Of a stretch of DNA of 26,389 bases, positions 14,774 through 22,914 are shown piece by piece (positions within the stretch are counted from its first letter, which is position 1; each line of letters starts with the position of its first letter). The DNA is taken from positions 1 through 26,389 of the forward strand of contig JAEWDK010000017.1 in the NCBI GenBank assembly GCA_023390175.1. The letters run 5' to 3'. Both the position numbers and the translations under genes were made by a program. The notes under the pieces were generated by a model that was not told the DNA's origin, ran no database searches, and was given only the letters and a program-made list of their open reading frames with translations. The DNA comes from Bacillota bacterium. GTDB taxonomy: Bacteria > Bacillota > Clostridia > Oscillospirales > Acutalibacteraceae.

Positions 14774-15523
14774 TTAGGTCGTTTCGGAAATGCCTTTGCG
14801 TTTCCGCATAGAATCTTCGCCACCGATGACGATGCGATAGGAGTCGTGGACGATGCGGTCACAGATGGCATCAGCGAGGGTCGGCTCACCAATCTTTTGG
14901 TGCCAGCCTCCAACGTCAAACTGGGAACAGAATATAGTTGAGGCCTTTTTGTAGCGAGACTCCGTCAGCTCGAGCAGATCTCTGGCCTCACTGTCCTTGA
15001 GCGGGTAGAGCAACCATTCATCCAGAATCAAAAGTCTGGCCTGCCGGTATCCCTTCATGACTTTTCGGTAATTACCCTCAGCTCTCGCTATAGACAGTTC
15101 GGCGAGCAGATCTGGCAGCCGTACATAGCGCACGGGGTAGAAGTTACGTCCGGCGGTCACGCCCAAGGCGTTGGCAATGTAGGTTTTGCCACTACCAGTG
15201 GCGCCGAGAATGAGAACATTGTGGTTCTCATTGATGAAGTTGCAGGTGCCGAGGCGGGTGATGAACGCCTTGTCCAGCTTTCTGTCTGCGTGGTACTCAA
15301 TGTCTTCAAGACACGCTCCCGGCTCTGAGAAACCGGCTTTTTTGAGCAGGCGTGTTAGGCGGTTGTTTCTCCGGGATGTCCATTCCGCATCCACGAGCAA
15401 GCCGAAACGCTCCTCAAAAGAGAGTTCGTTGAAGCCGTCAGTTTCGTTCTGATGTTGAAAAGCCGAAGCCATTGCACTTAGCTTCATTTCATGTAACTTG
15501 GAGACCGTTGTGTTGTTCAGCAT
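14774..15523 (-). CDS. istB: IS21 helper ATPase IstB
   Basis: 249 residues; the A of ATG at 15523 is also the last base of the istA stop (TGATG), with GGGAGGG upstream, so it is translationally coupled. DnaA/DnaC-like AAA+ ATPase: N-terminal helical part to about residue 95, Walker A GATGSGKT at 107-114, Walker B LLILDEW at 164-170, and the late segment STIFCSQFDVGGWHQKIGEP typical of the family. It assembles on DNA and with IstA selects targets and stimulates insertion. Intact. Confidence 0.96.
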   Translation of the reverse strand: MLNNTTVSKLHEMKLSAMASAFQHQNETDGFNELSFEERFGLLVDAEWTSRRNNRLTRLLKKAGFSEPGACLEDIEYHADRKLDKAFITRLGTCNFINENHNVLILGATGSGKTYIANALGVTAGRNFYPVRYVRLPDLLAELSIARAEGNYRKVMKGYRQARLLILDEWLLYPLKDSEARDLLELTESRYKKASTIFCSQFDVGGWHQKIGEPTLADAICDRIVHDSYRIVIGGEDSMRKRKGISETT

Positions 15524-17052
15524 CAGTCACGCCCTCCCTTGTAGTAATCGGCACCGCGGGTAAAGCCGTATTGGGAAGATGTGGGTGACTCGCCATCTGC
15601 TTTCCTGTCCTGGCCGGATTTCAGAATGGTTTGGATGGATTTGTAACTGGGGCGTGGCGTGTAGAACAACGCTTTGGCGCAGGCAGCCTCCAATCGATCC
15701 TTTGTATATTGCTCAGAGAGCTTCAGCAGCGCCATACAGGCTCGATAGCCCTGCTGCTCCACCTTGTAGCCTGTAAGAATTGCGTCAACCACGGTGGCGG
15801 TATTTGCCCCAATTTGAGAAGCCCATTTTCGGAAGCGTTCTCCGTTCCACTGGATATACTGCTGGTGCTGCGGGGGCATATGTTCCTCAACGGTGCTATA
15901 TTGACCACGACGGCCATGCAGACGAACATGAGAGCAGATCCTGCAACCATCAGAGAATATCTCGACTGTATTTCGGGTCACGCGAACATCGACCTTGCGC
16001 TTGATATATTCAAAAGGAACGGAATAATATTGCTCATCCACTGCAATGTGGTAGTTGAAGGAAACCGTTGCTGTCTTCCAGACGGAAAGCTCATATGGGT
16101 TGCGCGGCAAGGGAAGCAAAAAGGAACGTTCCTCAGCAAACCATGTCGCCCGGCTGCCGTCCTTCTTCTGAAACGGCTTGTGGTTGAATGCGTGTAACTT
16201 CTCGCGGATTACGTTGTTCAGCTCTTTCAGGCTGAAGAATGTCTGGTTTCGAATTGATGCCAGAATGAACGATGAGATGTTACCAACAGTGCCTTCTACG
16301 GTCGCCTTGTCCTTCGGAGACCTTACACGGGCTGGGATAATAGCCGTGCTGTAATGCTCAGCCAGCTCCTGGTAGCTTTTATTCAGGACAAGTTCTGAGC
16401 GCGTATTCTTGATGACACCCGTTTTCAGGTTGTCCGGTGTCAGGATGCGGGTGACGCCGCCAAAGAAGCTGTAAGCATTGACATGAGCAGTGATCCACGC
16501 TTCCTGATCTTGGCTTCCAAAGGCTTCCGCATAGGCGTAGCCGCTGTACGGCAATGCCGCGACGAAGATGTATGCATCGAGGAGTTCGCCGGTATCGGCG
16601 TCGACCAGATGCGCAGTCTGTCCCGCCCAGTCCACCTCCATCAGCTCGCCGGGCTTGCGCTGGATATGCATTGTGGCCTTGGTTTTCGTAACGTACTCGC
16701 GGTAGTGGGTTTTAAACTGAGTCAGCTGGTATGGCAGCTCGCCTGAAGCTCGGCATTGGTCGCTGTACTCGAACCACAGCAGTTGCTGCGTCATACCGGG
16801 TTTGGCCAACTCACGATGAATATACTCATAATCTGGAAGTTTGTAGTTGGGCTTGCCTCTAACGGTTGGATTAAGCCTCTGAGCCAAATCTATATCCGAT
16901 AGAGATTCTGCTGCCTGCCAGTTTAGCTCCTGAGTCTGAGCTCGCTGTAGGGCTGCAATTACTGTTGGACGGGAAATCCCCATGCTCTCTGCTATCCTGC
17001 TGTGGTTGAGGCCCAGACTCCTCAATCGTAGGATCTCTCTGTAGTTGGTCAT
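15523..17052 (-). CDS. istA: IS21 transposase IstA
   Basis: 509 residues from ATG at 17052, which has GGAGG 9 bases upstream; the extension to 17100 lacks one. The N-terminal HTH (REILRLRSLGLNHSRIAESM, GISRPTVIAAL) binds the end repeats. The DDE catalytic core is complete: Asp141 in MEVDWAGQ, Asp207 in ILTPDNLK and Glu253 in KDKATVEG. A beta-barrel-like C-terminal part follows (VDEQYYSVPFEYIKRKVDVR). It catalyses strand transfer together with IstB. The frame is uninterrupted. Confidence 0.96.
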   Translation of the reverse strand: MTNYREILRLRSLGLNHSRIAESMGISRPTVIAALQRAQTQELNWQAAESLSDIDLAQRLNPTVRGKPNYKLPDYEYIHRELAKPGMTQQLLWFEYSDQCRASGELPYQLTQFKTHYREYVTKTKATMHIQRKPGELMEVDWAGQTAHLVDADTGELLDAYIFVAALPYSGYAYAEAFGSQDQEAWITAHVNAYSFFGGVTRILTPDNLKTGVIKNTRSELVLNKSYQELAEHYSTAIIPARVRSPKDKATVEGTVGNISSFILASIRNQTFFSLKELNNVIREKLHAFNHKPFQKKDGSRATWFAEERSFLLPLPRNPYELSVWKTATVSFNYHIAVDEQYYSVPFEYIKRKVDVRVTRNTVEIFSDGCRICSHVRLHGRRGQYSTVEEHMPPQHQQYIQWNGERFRKWASQIGANTATVVDAILTGYKVEQQGYRACMALLKLSEQYTKDRLEAACAKALFYTPRPSYKSIQTILKSGQDRKADGESPTSSQYGFTRGADYYKGGRD

Positions 17053-17121
17053 TTCTATGACCCTCCTTTGGTGTATTCGCATCTGCGATGCGTTAGCCAA
17101 ATTCTACTACAGCGGTATCTA

Positions 17122-17208
17122 CTGTAAAATATGGCCGCCCGGAGGTGTAAATCTGGCCCGCCCAGAGGTGTAAAATCTCGCCGCCTCCGCTGTCAATTCC
17201 AAGCCGCC
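17122..17208. repeat. IS21 right-end multiple repeats
   Basis: Four units of the form [CG]TGTnAAATnnnGCCGCC start at 17122, 17145, 17168 and 17190 (spacing 23, 23, 22). They mirror the left-end set. They could resemble a short repeat array but belong to the element end. Confidence 0.8.
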
Positions 17209-17215
17209 GTATTCA

Positions 17216-17221
17216 TTCCGG
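17216..17221. repeat. IS21 target-site duplication, right copy
   Basis: TTCCGG, identical to 14650-14655, directly beside the element's TTCA end. Confidence 0.9.
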
Positions 17222-17263
17222 ATCGCCGGACACTCTTAAAATATTGGTTACATGATTTGGCAT
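17216..17263 (-). pseudogene. Api92-like protein, first 16 codons
   Basis: ATG at 17263 shares one base with the stop of the acidic-protein gene (TGATG). The 16 codons give MPNHVTNILRVSGDPE, the typical N-terminus of Api92-like proteins. The next codon is a TGA supplied by the first three bases of the IS end. Translation would resume in the same frame at 14649. Confidence 0.88.
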
Positions 17264-17781
17264 CAGTTCATTCCTCCCATCGTCATGCCAAAGCCGGAGG
17301 ACTGACTGCTTTTCAGTTCATCCTCCGGCTTAATGAAGAAACGGTCGCTGCTATCCCAAAAGCTGACACACAGCTCGCCGTCATCCACTCGGATTTCCCT
17401 TTGCTCCAGCCCCTCGCCCCAGCCATCGCTGAATTGCCCGGAGAGCCAGTCGGTCAGTTCCGAAAGGTCAGAAGGAGAAAGGTCGCCGTAGGTTTGCACC
17501 TCGGTAACGCCCCACAGCTCCCCATTCCATTCCTCTACGGAAGGGTTGATGCTGTGTATCTTTCGGCTGAGGTCATCATCGAGGTAAACGGCAAGACCAC
17601 GCTCGCCCTCATCGGACAGCTTTTCCTTTTCAATGAGATCGAGGATTTTATCCTCATATTCTAAAATTTCCCCAGCGGTTAAATCTACCGAATCGTTCTC
17701 CACATCTCCCCATTCGTTCCGGAGGTAGATGTGAGGGAAGAGGGGGTTCCATAAACGGAGGGTAGTCAGTTCATGTTTCAT
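17263..17781 (-). CDS. Very acidic hypothetical protein
   Basis: 172 residues from ATG at 17781 (AAAGGA about 10 bases away). By count it has 39 Asp/Glu against 14 Lys/Arg. Segments such as LTAGEILEYEDKILDLIEKE and GLAVYLDDDLSRKIHSINPS are compact and soluble, with no membrane part. I do not recognise the family. Small acidic proteins in conjugative elements are sometimes DNA mimics that block restriction (the ArdA principle), and the neighbouring methylase would fit, but this is only an inference. The C-terminus reads GFGMTMGGMN, a Met/Gly tail shared with neighbours. It is coupled to the interrupted Api92-like gene. Confidence 0.65.
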   Translation of the reverse strand: MKHELTTLRLWNPLFPHIYLRNEWGDVENDSVDLTAGEILEYEDKILDLIEKEKLSDEGERGLAVYLDDDLSRKIHSINPSVEEWNGELWGVTEVQTYGDLSPSDLSELTDWLSGQFSDGWGEGLEQREIRVDDGELCVSFWDSSDRFFIKPEDELKSSQSSGFGMTMGGMN

Positions 17782-17820
17782 GGTGCATCTATCCTTTCGT
17801 AAGTGGTATATAAACAAAAA

Positions 17821-17855
17821 ACTCCCTGTTCTTCATTAAACGAAGAACAGGGAGT
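17821..17855 (-). terminator. 14-bp hairpin between the restriction-like operon and the acidic-protein gene
   Basis: Arms 17821-17834 and 17842-17855 are perfect complements with a 7-base loop, followed on the minus strand by a T-run (17820-17816). It would end the transcript of the 17905-21572 pair. The next gene starts 39 bases further on, again without space for a normal promoter after the hairpin. Confidence 0.85.
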
Positions 17856-17904
17856 GATGGAAAACATTAAGCAGTCACTTTTAAGTCAATAAAAGGAGGT
17901 TAAC

Positions 17905-18576
17905 CTATGCAACAAAATTAAAAAAGAGATGATGTAATGTAATTTCTTGGTTATCTGTAACTCGAATATGTTTTGTGTGATACTGAGGATCAAGTGAGGA
18001 CATTGTTCTAGTCAAATTGCTACATGGTGGTTCCTTTTGGATTTCTTTCTTCAGTTCTTCAACAATATCAGGTATATCACCAGACAAAACATACCCGACA
18101 ATTGATGACTCGGATGATTGAGCCCCATAACGTCCGTTTGTAAAATTTTGCACACCCGTACTAATATACCTAGTAATTTTTTGAGGTTTATTTTGATATA
18201 AGTTTTTTGCTTCGGCACCAAAATAGCTATTTGATGTTGACCAGTCCTTGAAACAAAAATCAATCGTTGGTGATTTTTTACCTTTAGCTTTTTTCATCGT
18301 ACTATCTGCGTATTGATGATGAGGAATGAGCCCATTTAAAGTTAGAGCTGTTGCCCTGTTTCTGGAATCCCATATCACCTGTATTTTTTCAAACCAACAT
18401 TGAGTAATATCATCTTCTTCAGTGCTGCAAGTAATTCGAAAGGTAGTATCACTTTTTAAAACGTGATACCCTTGCCATAAAACTGAAATTATTTCGTTTA
18501 CGCCACTGACACCAATTTTTCGAGCTAAATCTGGCGGTACAGCAGTAGATGCTGCAATTCTTTTGATGCTACTCAT
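17905..18576 (-). CDS. Putative PD-(D/E)xK-type nuclease partner of the adjacent methylase
   Basis: 223 residues from ATG at 18576, 2 bases after the methylase stop; the ribosome site GGAGG lies inside the last methylase codons. The sequence PTIDFCFKDWSTSNSYFGAE, then AKNL, gives Asp106, Glu122 and Lys124 in the D-x(15)-ExK layout of PD-(D/E)xK nucleases, on two hydrophobic strands. The later segment YISTGVQNFTNGRYG may be part of the core. I do not know the family. Tight coupling to a DNA methylase makes a restriction endonuclease or accessory specificity protein the likeliest role. AT-rich like the methylase gene and unlike the ICE backbone. Confidence 0.55.
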   Translation of the reverse strand: MSSIKRIAASTAVPPDLARKIGVSGVNEIISVLWQGYHVLKSDTTFRITCSTEEDDITQCWFEKIQVIWDSRNRATALTLNGLIPHHQYADSTMKKAKGKKSPTIDFCFKDWSTSNSYFGAEAKNLYQNKPQKITRYISTGVQNFTNGRYGAQSSESSIVGYVLSGDIPDIVEELKKEIQKEPPCSNLTRTMSSLDPQYHTKHIRVTDNQEITLHHLFFNFVA

Positions 18577-18578
18577 CT

Positions 18579-21572
18579 TTACACCTCCTGTGACTTTGCA
18601 AAATCAGCAAAAATTTCGTCTGCATCACGACAAGCAGCCGAATAATTCCAATATTTTTTTTGATTTGGTTTTATAACGTAAATTGCATCTTGCCCATAGA
18701 TTCGAACATTGCGGCGTATAAATATATTTTGTCTACTTTCCGTCAGCATAGTGTCCAAAGTTTGAAGCATTGTGTGAATATTGTCCGTGCCATAATTAAT
18801 CCACAGATCCTCAGAATATTTCCCCTCTAAACATAAACATAATACGGTTAGAGGGGAATCTCCAGTAATGAGTTGGCCGTTACATATAATTTCTTTACCA
18901 AATGAATTTTTTAATATATCTCTAAGCGTTTTAAAATATGATTCATATGTTGCGTTTGCTGGCTGCTTAAACGTCACAGAACTGCCTTTTTGAGAAAAAT
19001 AATCATAGGTATAGTCCAGAGCATCATTAAGCAATTCGACTTCATAAGATTGCAGATGATACATTTGATAAATAAATTTTTGGAGATCTCCCTCGCTGTT
19101 TTTTCTTTCCTTTAGATCATCAAATAATGCTACCGCATCTTTAAGTTGATTGGAATCTACTTTCGGAATTGGTGTGTTCCAAATATCACCCGCTTCAAGT
19201 TCATCACGTTCAACCAGCCATTTTCGATTGGTCATTAAATGATAGTAAGAAAATAGTTTTGAATTTATGATCAGGCATAAGTATTTTAAATAATTGATAT
19301 CGCCATGAACTCCTAACAAACTATGGTTAAAAACTGCATCATAATCTAATACTGAGGCTAAAAATCTAGCCTTTTTGTGACTTTGTTTAATTACTAGATG
19401 AGGAGCCTTAAATATCTCTCGTTTTTTCAAGACAATACATTCAAAGTCTGTATAGTCCACTCTTGATTCATTGTCCTCTGGTGAATAGTACGGTACAAAA
19501 GATTTTGCCTCTATGCAAGGCATATCCCAAAAGTCATTACATACTTTTTTGCGATTTCCCCTTTTAAATCCTTCAGCACTTACCATTTCATGTTCATCTA
19601 AAAACTTGCTTAATGGTGAATAAGTACTTTGTAATTTGTCAATCAACTCCAAATCACGCGGACCGCCCCACATCGCAATCTTCCATATTCTATCATCTCG
19701 AATAATTTCGTAGGGTATTTTGCAAATATCATTTGGTTCAATTGAAAACTTTTTATGATCTTGCATTGTAAATTGAGGCTTCGGAGTACAATAGAAAATT
19801 GGTTGTGTTTTGTCATTTTTTATTGGAGAGTAAATTACACCCGCTGAAGGGCCGCTTGCATGTTCAAATAAGAACTTTCGATAAATTGAAAAATTAATAA
19901 TTACTGATACTGTATTGCTTACAAAAAAATCTTGTCTATATTGACGACTTTTTAATGACCTGTTAAATAAGAATCCTTTACTTGGCATCAACAAACACAC
20001 CCAGCCATTTTCCTTACATAGTTGACTACATTTTATCGAAAATGCCTGAGCAATTTGCTTATCTCCAACCACCTTTTCATTTTCTCTCAAATATTGTAAG
20101 GCTAAATCAGTTAGTTGGCTCTGCCAAGGCGGATTCCCAATAATCACATCATATTTAATTTTGTTAAACTTTTCTGTATTAGAAAAAAAGTCACTTATAA
20201 TTAAATTGGAGCCAATCATTTTAGGAAACACCAAGGTATCCCAAATGCTCCTTGGATCTAGGAAGTCACAGAGTGCTAAACTTAAACTAAATGAAGCAAC
20301 TCGAATAGCCTCCTCATTTATATCCACTCCATAAATATTGTCTTTTAATAGTTTTATTAATTGAGCAGCATTGATATTTGATGTATAGTGTGTGTTCATC
20401 CAGCGGCAAACCATGCGCCGGTATATTTCTACTAGAAATATACCAGATCCACAAGATGGATCTATTATTTTAATAGGTTCATATTTGCCATCCCAAGAAT
20501 AAACTTCATCTAATAAAGTATCTACCAGATGAAGCGGTGTGTAATAAGTACCCTTATCATCATCTTCATTGTCGGCCAAATGAAAAAATAACTCGTAAAT
20601 ACTGCTAATTATTTGAATTGGAATTACGTTAAAATCATATAAAGGCCATAATACTAGTTGCTGATTTTCTAGATCGGAATCGCCCAAAAGAAAGGCTTTC
20701 AGCTCTTGCAAGTCGAGGTCAGTTACAGTTTCATATTCGTTTTCAACTAATGGAAACATATCGCCATTAAACTTTTTCTCCAGAACTGCAAAAAGTTTAT
20801 AAGTCGCTTCCTTATCACCCAACACATCTGTATAACTTTTATACGCTGTGTTGCTTGTGGAAAACTGATTGTAAAAATTATCTGGAAATATTGATTGGCC
20901 ATTGGCATCTTTGCGCTCTTCTAAATATTTTATTAAAATAGAGCGACTAAGCAAGCTATGCACAATAGATACGTAATTCACAGAACCCCAAGAATCTTCA
21001 GGTATACGCAATTTTATCATATTTATGAGTTTTCTGCGCATTGCTTTTAAATTGTTCATTAGAGTAGTGTCAATACGTGTGCCAACATCAAATCGCTCTT
21101 TACATCTTCTCCAGTATTCGCCACTTTCCAGTAGTGAACGATTATACGGTTGTAGCTTTTGTCGTTGGGTTTCCAAATCCGTAATCAAACTGATCGTATC
21201 TATTAATCCCGCATTAGGATTAAGCGAACCATCTACATTTTGAGGTGTCTTGTAATTATTAAATATTTTTAGTTCAGTTGGAGTAACAACAAAAAGCAGG
21301 GGAGCTTCGCCCATATTCCAAGACAGCTGGTGTAATCTCGCTGCCATATTGGGATTATATGTTTCCATCATAGAAAAGTATATAAGAGGAATTTTTGCAA
21401 TCCCATCAGTATCTCTCAAAAAGTATACAGCATCGACTCCTATTTTTTCTTTTGCTTGATTGTAGAATAGCTGCTGGAAATTACCTAAACTTGTATCGCT
21501 ATTTCCATGCATAAGACCATTATTCTCATTTATATCAAGCGACTCAAACAAATTCTCTAAAATGTTTTTCAT
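18579..21572 (-). CDS. Large N6-adenine DNA methyltransferase (Eco57I/type IIG-like)
   Basis: 997 residues; ATG at 21572 with GAGG 7 bases away. Residues 1-110 form an N-terminal domain with IPLIYFSMMETYNPNMAARL and APLLFVVTPTELKIFNNY. The methylase core follows: YYTP at 343-346, motif I DPSCGSGIFL at 371-380, GVDINEEA at 415-422 and catalytic NPPW at 480-483. The C-terminal 350 residues contain a likely target-recognition region (SVHG-like loop GVHGDINYLKYLCLIINSKL). I see no convincing nuclease motif in this chain, so cutting may depend on the next gene. BREX PglX and type IIG enzymes share this layout, but no BREX genes are present. Confidence 0.85.
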   Translation of the reverse strand: MKNILENLFESLDINENNGLMHGNSDTSLGNFQQLFYNQAKEKIGVDAVYFLRDTDGIAKIPLIYFSMMETYNPNMAARLHQLSWNMGEAPLLFVVTPTELKIFNNYKTPQNVDGSLNPNAGLIDTISLITDLETQRQKLQPYNRSLLESGEYWRRCKERFDVGTRIDTTLMNNLKAMRRKLINMIKLRIPEDSWGSVNYVSIVHSLLSRSILIKYLEERKDANGQSIFPDNFYNQFSTSNTAYKSYTDVLGDKEATYKLFAVLEKKFNGDMFPLVENEYETVTDLDLQELKAFLLGDSDLENQQLVLWPLYDFNVIPIQIISSIYELFFHLADNEDDDKGTYYTPLHLVDTLLDEVYSWDGKYEPIKIIDPSCGSGIFLVEIYRRMVCRWMNTHYTSNINAAQLIKLLKDNIYGVDINEEAIRVASFSLSLALCDFLDPRSIWDTLVFPKMIGSNLIISDFFSNTEKFNKIKYDVIIGNPPWQSQLTDLALQYLRENEKVVGDKQIAQAFSIKCSQLCKENGWVCLLMPSKGFLFNRSLKSRQYRQDFFVSNTVSVIINFSIYRKFLFEHASGPSAGVIYSPIKNDKTQPIFYCTPKPQFTMQDHKKFSIEPNDICKIPYEIIRDDRIWKIAMWGGPRDLELIDKLQSTYSPLSKFLDEHEMVSAEGFKRGNRKKVCNDFWDMPCIEAKSFVPYYSPEDNESRVDYTDFECIVLKKREIFKAPHLVIKQSHKKARFLASVLDYDAVFNHSLLGVHGDINYLKYLCLIINSKLFSYYHLMTNRKWLVERDELEAGDIWNTPIPKVDSNQLKDAVALFDDLKERKNSEGDLQKFIYQMYHLQSYEVELLNDALDYTYDYFSQKGSSVTFKQPANATYESYFKTLRDILKNSFGKEIICNGQLITGDSPLTVLCLCLEGKYSEDLWINYGTDNIHTMLQTLDTMLTESRQNIFIRRNVRIYGQDAIYVIKPNQKKYWNYSAACRDADEIFADFAKSQEV

Positions 21573-21617
21573 TTTAAGCCCTCATTTCTTTTAGGCCATT
21601 TGGTCATACAAGCCATT

Positions 21618-22847
21618 TTATAATAAACTGACTGGAACAATAAGGTTGTCACGGTCAAATGCGCCGAGCTTCTCCGCTGTGCAGATAATGGCGCCTGTTC
21701 CCCGTTTTAAAGGAGACTTTTCTATCACAGAGAAATTGGTCATCATTTTCTTTTCAGGTGTAGCTGTTTTCTTGATCTCAATGGGGTAAAGCTGACCATC
21801 ACCCTCCATCAACAGATCAATTTCCTTTGCATCCTTATCTCGATAATAATAGAGATAGGCTTCCTTACCAACATTTTGATAGCTTTTCTGTATTTCGCTT
21901 ACCACATAGTTTTCAAGAAGTGCACCATTCATGGCACCGTTCATTGTGGTTTCTGCGCTACTCCATTTGGTGAGGTAACATACCAACCCGGTATCATAAA
22001 AGTACAGCTTTGGTGTTTTGATAGTTCTTTTGAGCACGTTATTTGAATAGGGATGCAAATAAAAAACAATCCCTAATGTTTCCAAAATTCTAAGCCAACT
22101 TTTTGCCGTTACCTGATCAATATCGCAGTCATCGGCAATTCCTTTGTAATTCACCATCTGAGACGTTCTTGCCGCCACAGCAGTAACGAAAGTCAAAAAC
22201 TTAAGCGAGTTTATGGAGCCGGACAGTTCCCTGACGTCACGCTCCAAATAAGTGCTTAAATAGCTGGAGTAGAAAAAATCCCGATCATCATATTTTTTGC
22301 TGACGAGTGCTGGCATTCCCCCTGCAAAGATACGCTCAAAGATTTGAGGCGTGGTTGCGGCAGGAATAGCGGCCTGCCTTTTCTGTAGAGTTGCTAAGTC
22401 CAAGCTGAATTCTCCCGGCTGCCCCCTATAAATCTCATGCTGTGACAGCGGTGATAGATGCAATAGCGCCACTCGCCCTGCCAGAGACTCCTGTACACCA
22501 TGCATCAGTTTAAATAGCTGTGAGCTAGTCATCCAGAAATCGCCGGGGCGGTGGTTCTGATCCACACTTATTTTAATATAGGTAAATAGCTCCGGTGCAT
22601 ACTGCACCTCGTCAATGAACACCGGGGGCTGATGAATTTGAAAAAACATAGCAGGATCAGATTTGGCCAATGCTCTTACATTTAAATCATCTAGGGATAC
22701 GTAGTGCCGATTCCGACCCTCAAGCTCTGTGAGCTTTTGCAGCATGGTGGTCTTTCCGACCTGTCTTGGGCCGGTTATTAAAATGGCGGGGTATTGCTCA
22801 TTGAGCTTTAGAAATACGTCCTCCATAAACCTCTTGATATACTCCAT
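21618..22847 (-). CDS. AAA ATPase with DUF4143 domain
   Basis: 409 residues from ATG at 22847 with AAAGGAG. Walker A GPRQVGKT lies at residues 26-33, Walker B in PPVFIDEVQYAPELF. The AAA_14 domain is followed by a winged-helix-like part and the DUF4143 domain. The C-terminus holds AKEIDLLMEGDGQLYPIEIK, the D...ExK pattern usual in this family. These proteins are widespread in bacteria, often on mobile DNA, with poorly known function. Its promoter shows nested palindromes, suggesting regulation. It is not tightly coupled to the methylase gene (45-base gap), so a joint role is uncertain. Confidence 0.88.
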   Translation of the reverse strand: MEYIKRFMEDVFLKLNEQYPAILITGPRQVGKTTMLQKLTELEGRNRHYVSLDDLNVRALAKSDPAMFFQIHQPPVFIDEVQYAPELFTYIKISVDQNHRPGDFWMTSSQLFKLMHGVQESLAGRVALLHLSPLSQHEIYRGQPGEFSLDLATLQKRQAAIPAATTPQIFERIFAGGMPALVSKKYDDRDFFYSSYLSTYLERDVRELSGSINSLKFLTFVTAVAARTSQMVNYKGIADDCDIDQVTAKSWLRILETLGIVFYLHPYSNNVLKRTIKTPKLYFYDTGLVCYLTKWSSAETTMNGAMNGALLENYVVSEIQKSYQNVGKEAYLYYYRDKDAKEIDLLMEGDGQLYPIEIKKTATPEKKMMTNFSVIEKSPLKRGTGAIICTAEKLGAFDRDNLIVPVSLL

Positions 22848-22859
22848 ATCAAACGCTCC

Positions 22860-22898
22860 TTTCGGCGATTATAGAATATAATCATATTTTAGCCGAAA
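22860..22898. promoter_or_regulatory. Nested palindromes over the DUF4143 gene promoter
   Basis: Outer arms TTTCGGC (22860-22866) and GCCGAAA (22892-22898) enclose an inner inverted repeat GATTATA (22867-22873) and TATAATC (22877-22883). They lie between the -10 box and the ribosome site of the ATPase gene, a usual place for a repressor operator; a 5'-UTR hairpin is the alternative. Confidence 0.5.
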
Positions 22899-22914
22899 TT
22901 AAAAATTTTATCAA
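22886..22914 (-). promoter_or_regulatory. SigA-type promoter of the DUF4143 ATPase gene
   Basis: Minus-strand TTGATA (22914-22909) and TAAAAT (22891-22886) with a 17-base spacer, 39 bases before the ATG at 22847. Confidence 0.6.

Larger units (their letters stand above)
14656..17215 (-). mobile_element. Complete IS21-family insertion sequence, 2,560 bp
   Basis: The element is bounded by a 6-bp duplication (TTCCGG). It starts TGAATATGTCGGCC and ends GCCGTATTCA, so both ends begin TGAATA when read inward, with the TG...CA termini of the family. It holds intact istA and istB on the minus strand, and each end carries four copies of a transposase-site-like repeat at 22-23 bp spacing. It interrupts an Api92-like gene. 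Both genes are full length, so it may be active. Confidence 0.93.

Noticed and set aside
17122..17208. Short regular repeats resembling a small CRISPR array
   Set aside because: Units are degenerate, spaced 22-23 bp, mirrored at the other end of the IS21 element and have no true spacers.
18579..21572. BREX (PglX) or DISARM system
   Set aside because: The methylase resembles PglX in size, but no BrxC, PglZ, BrxL, DrmA or helicase genes are nearby.
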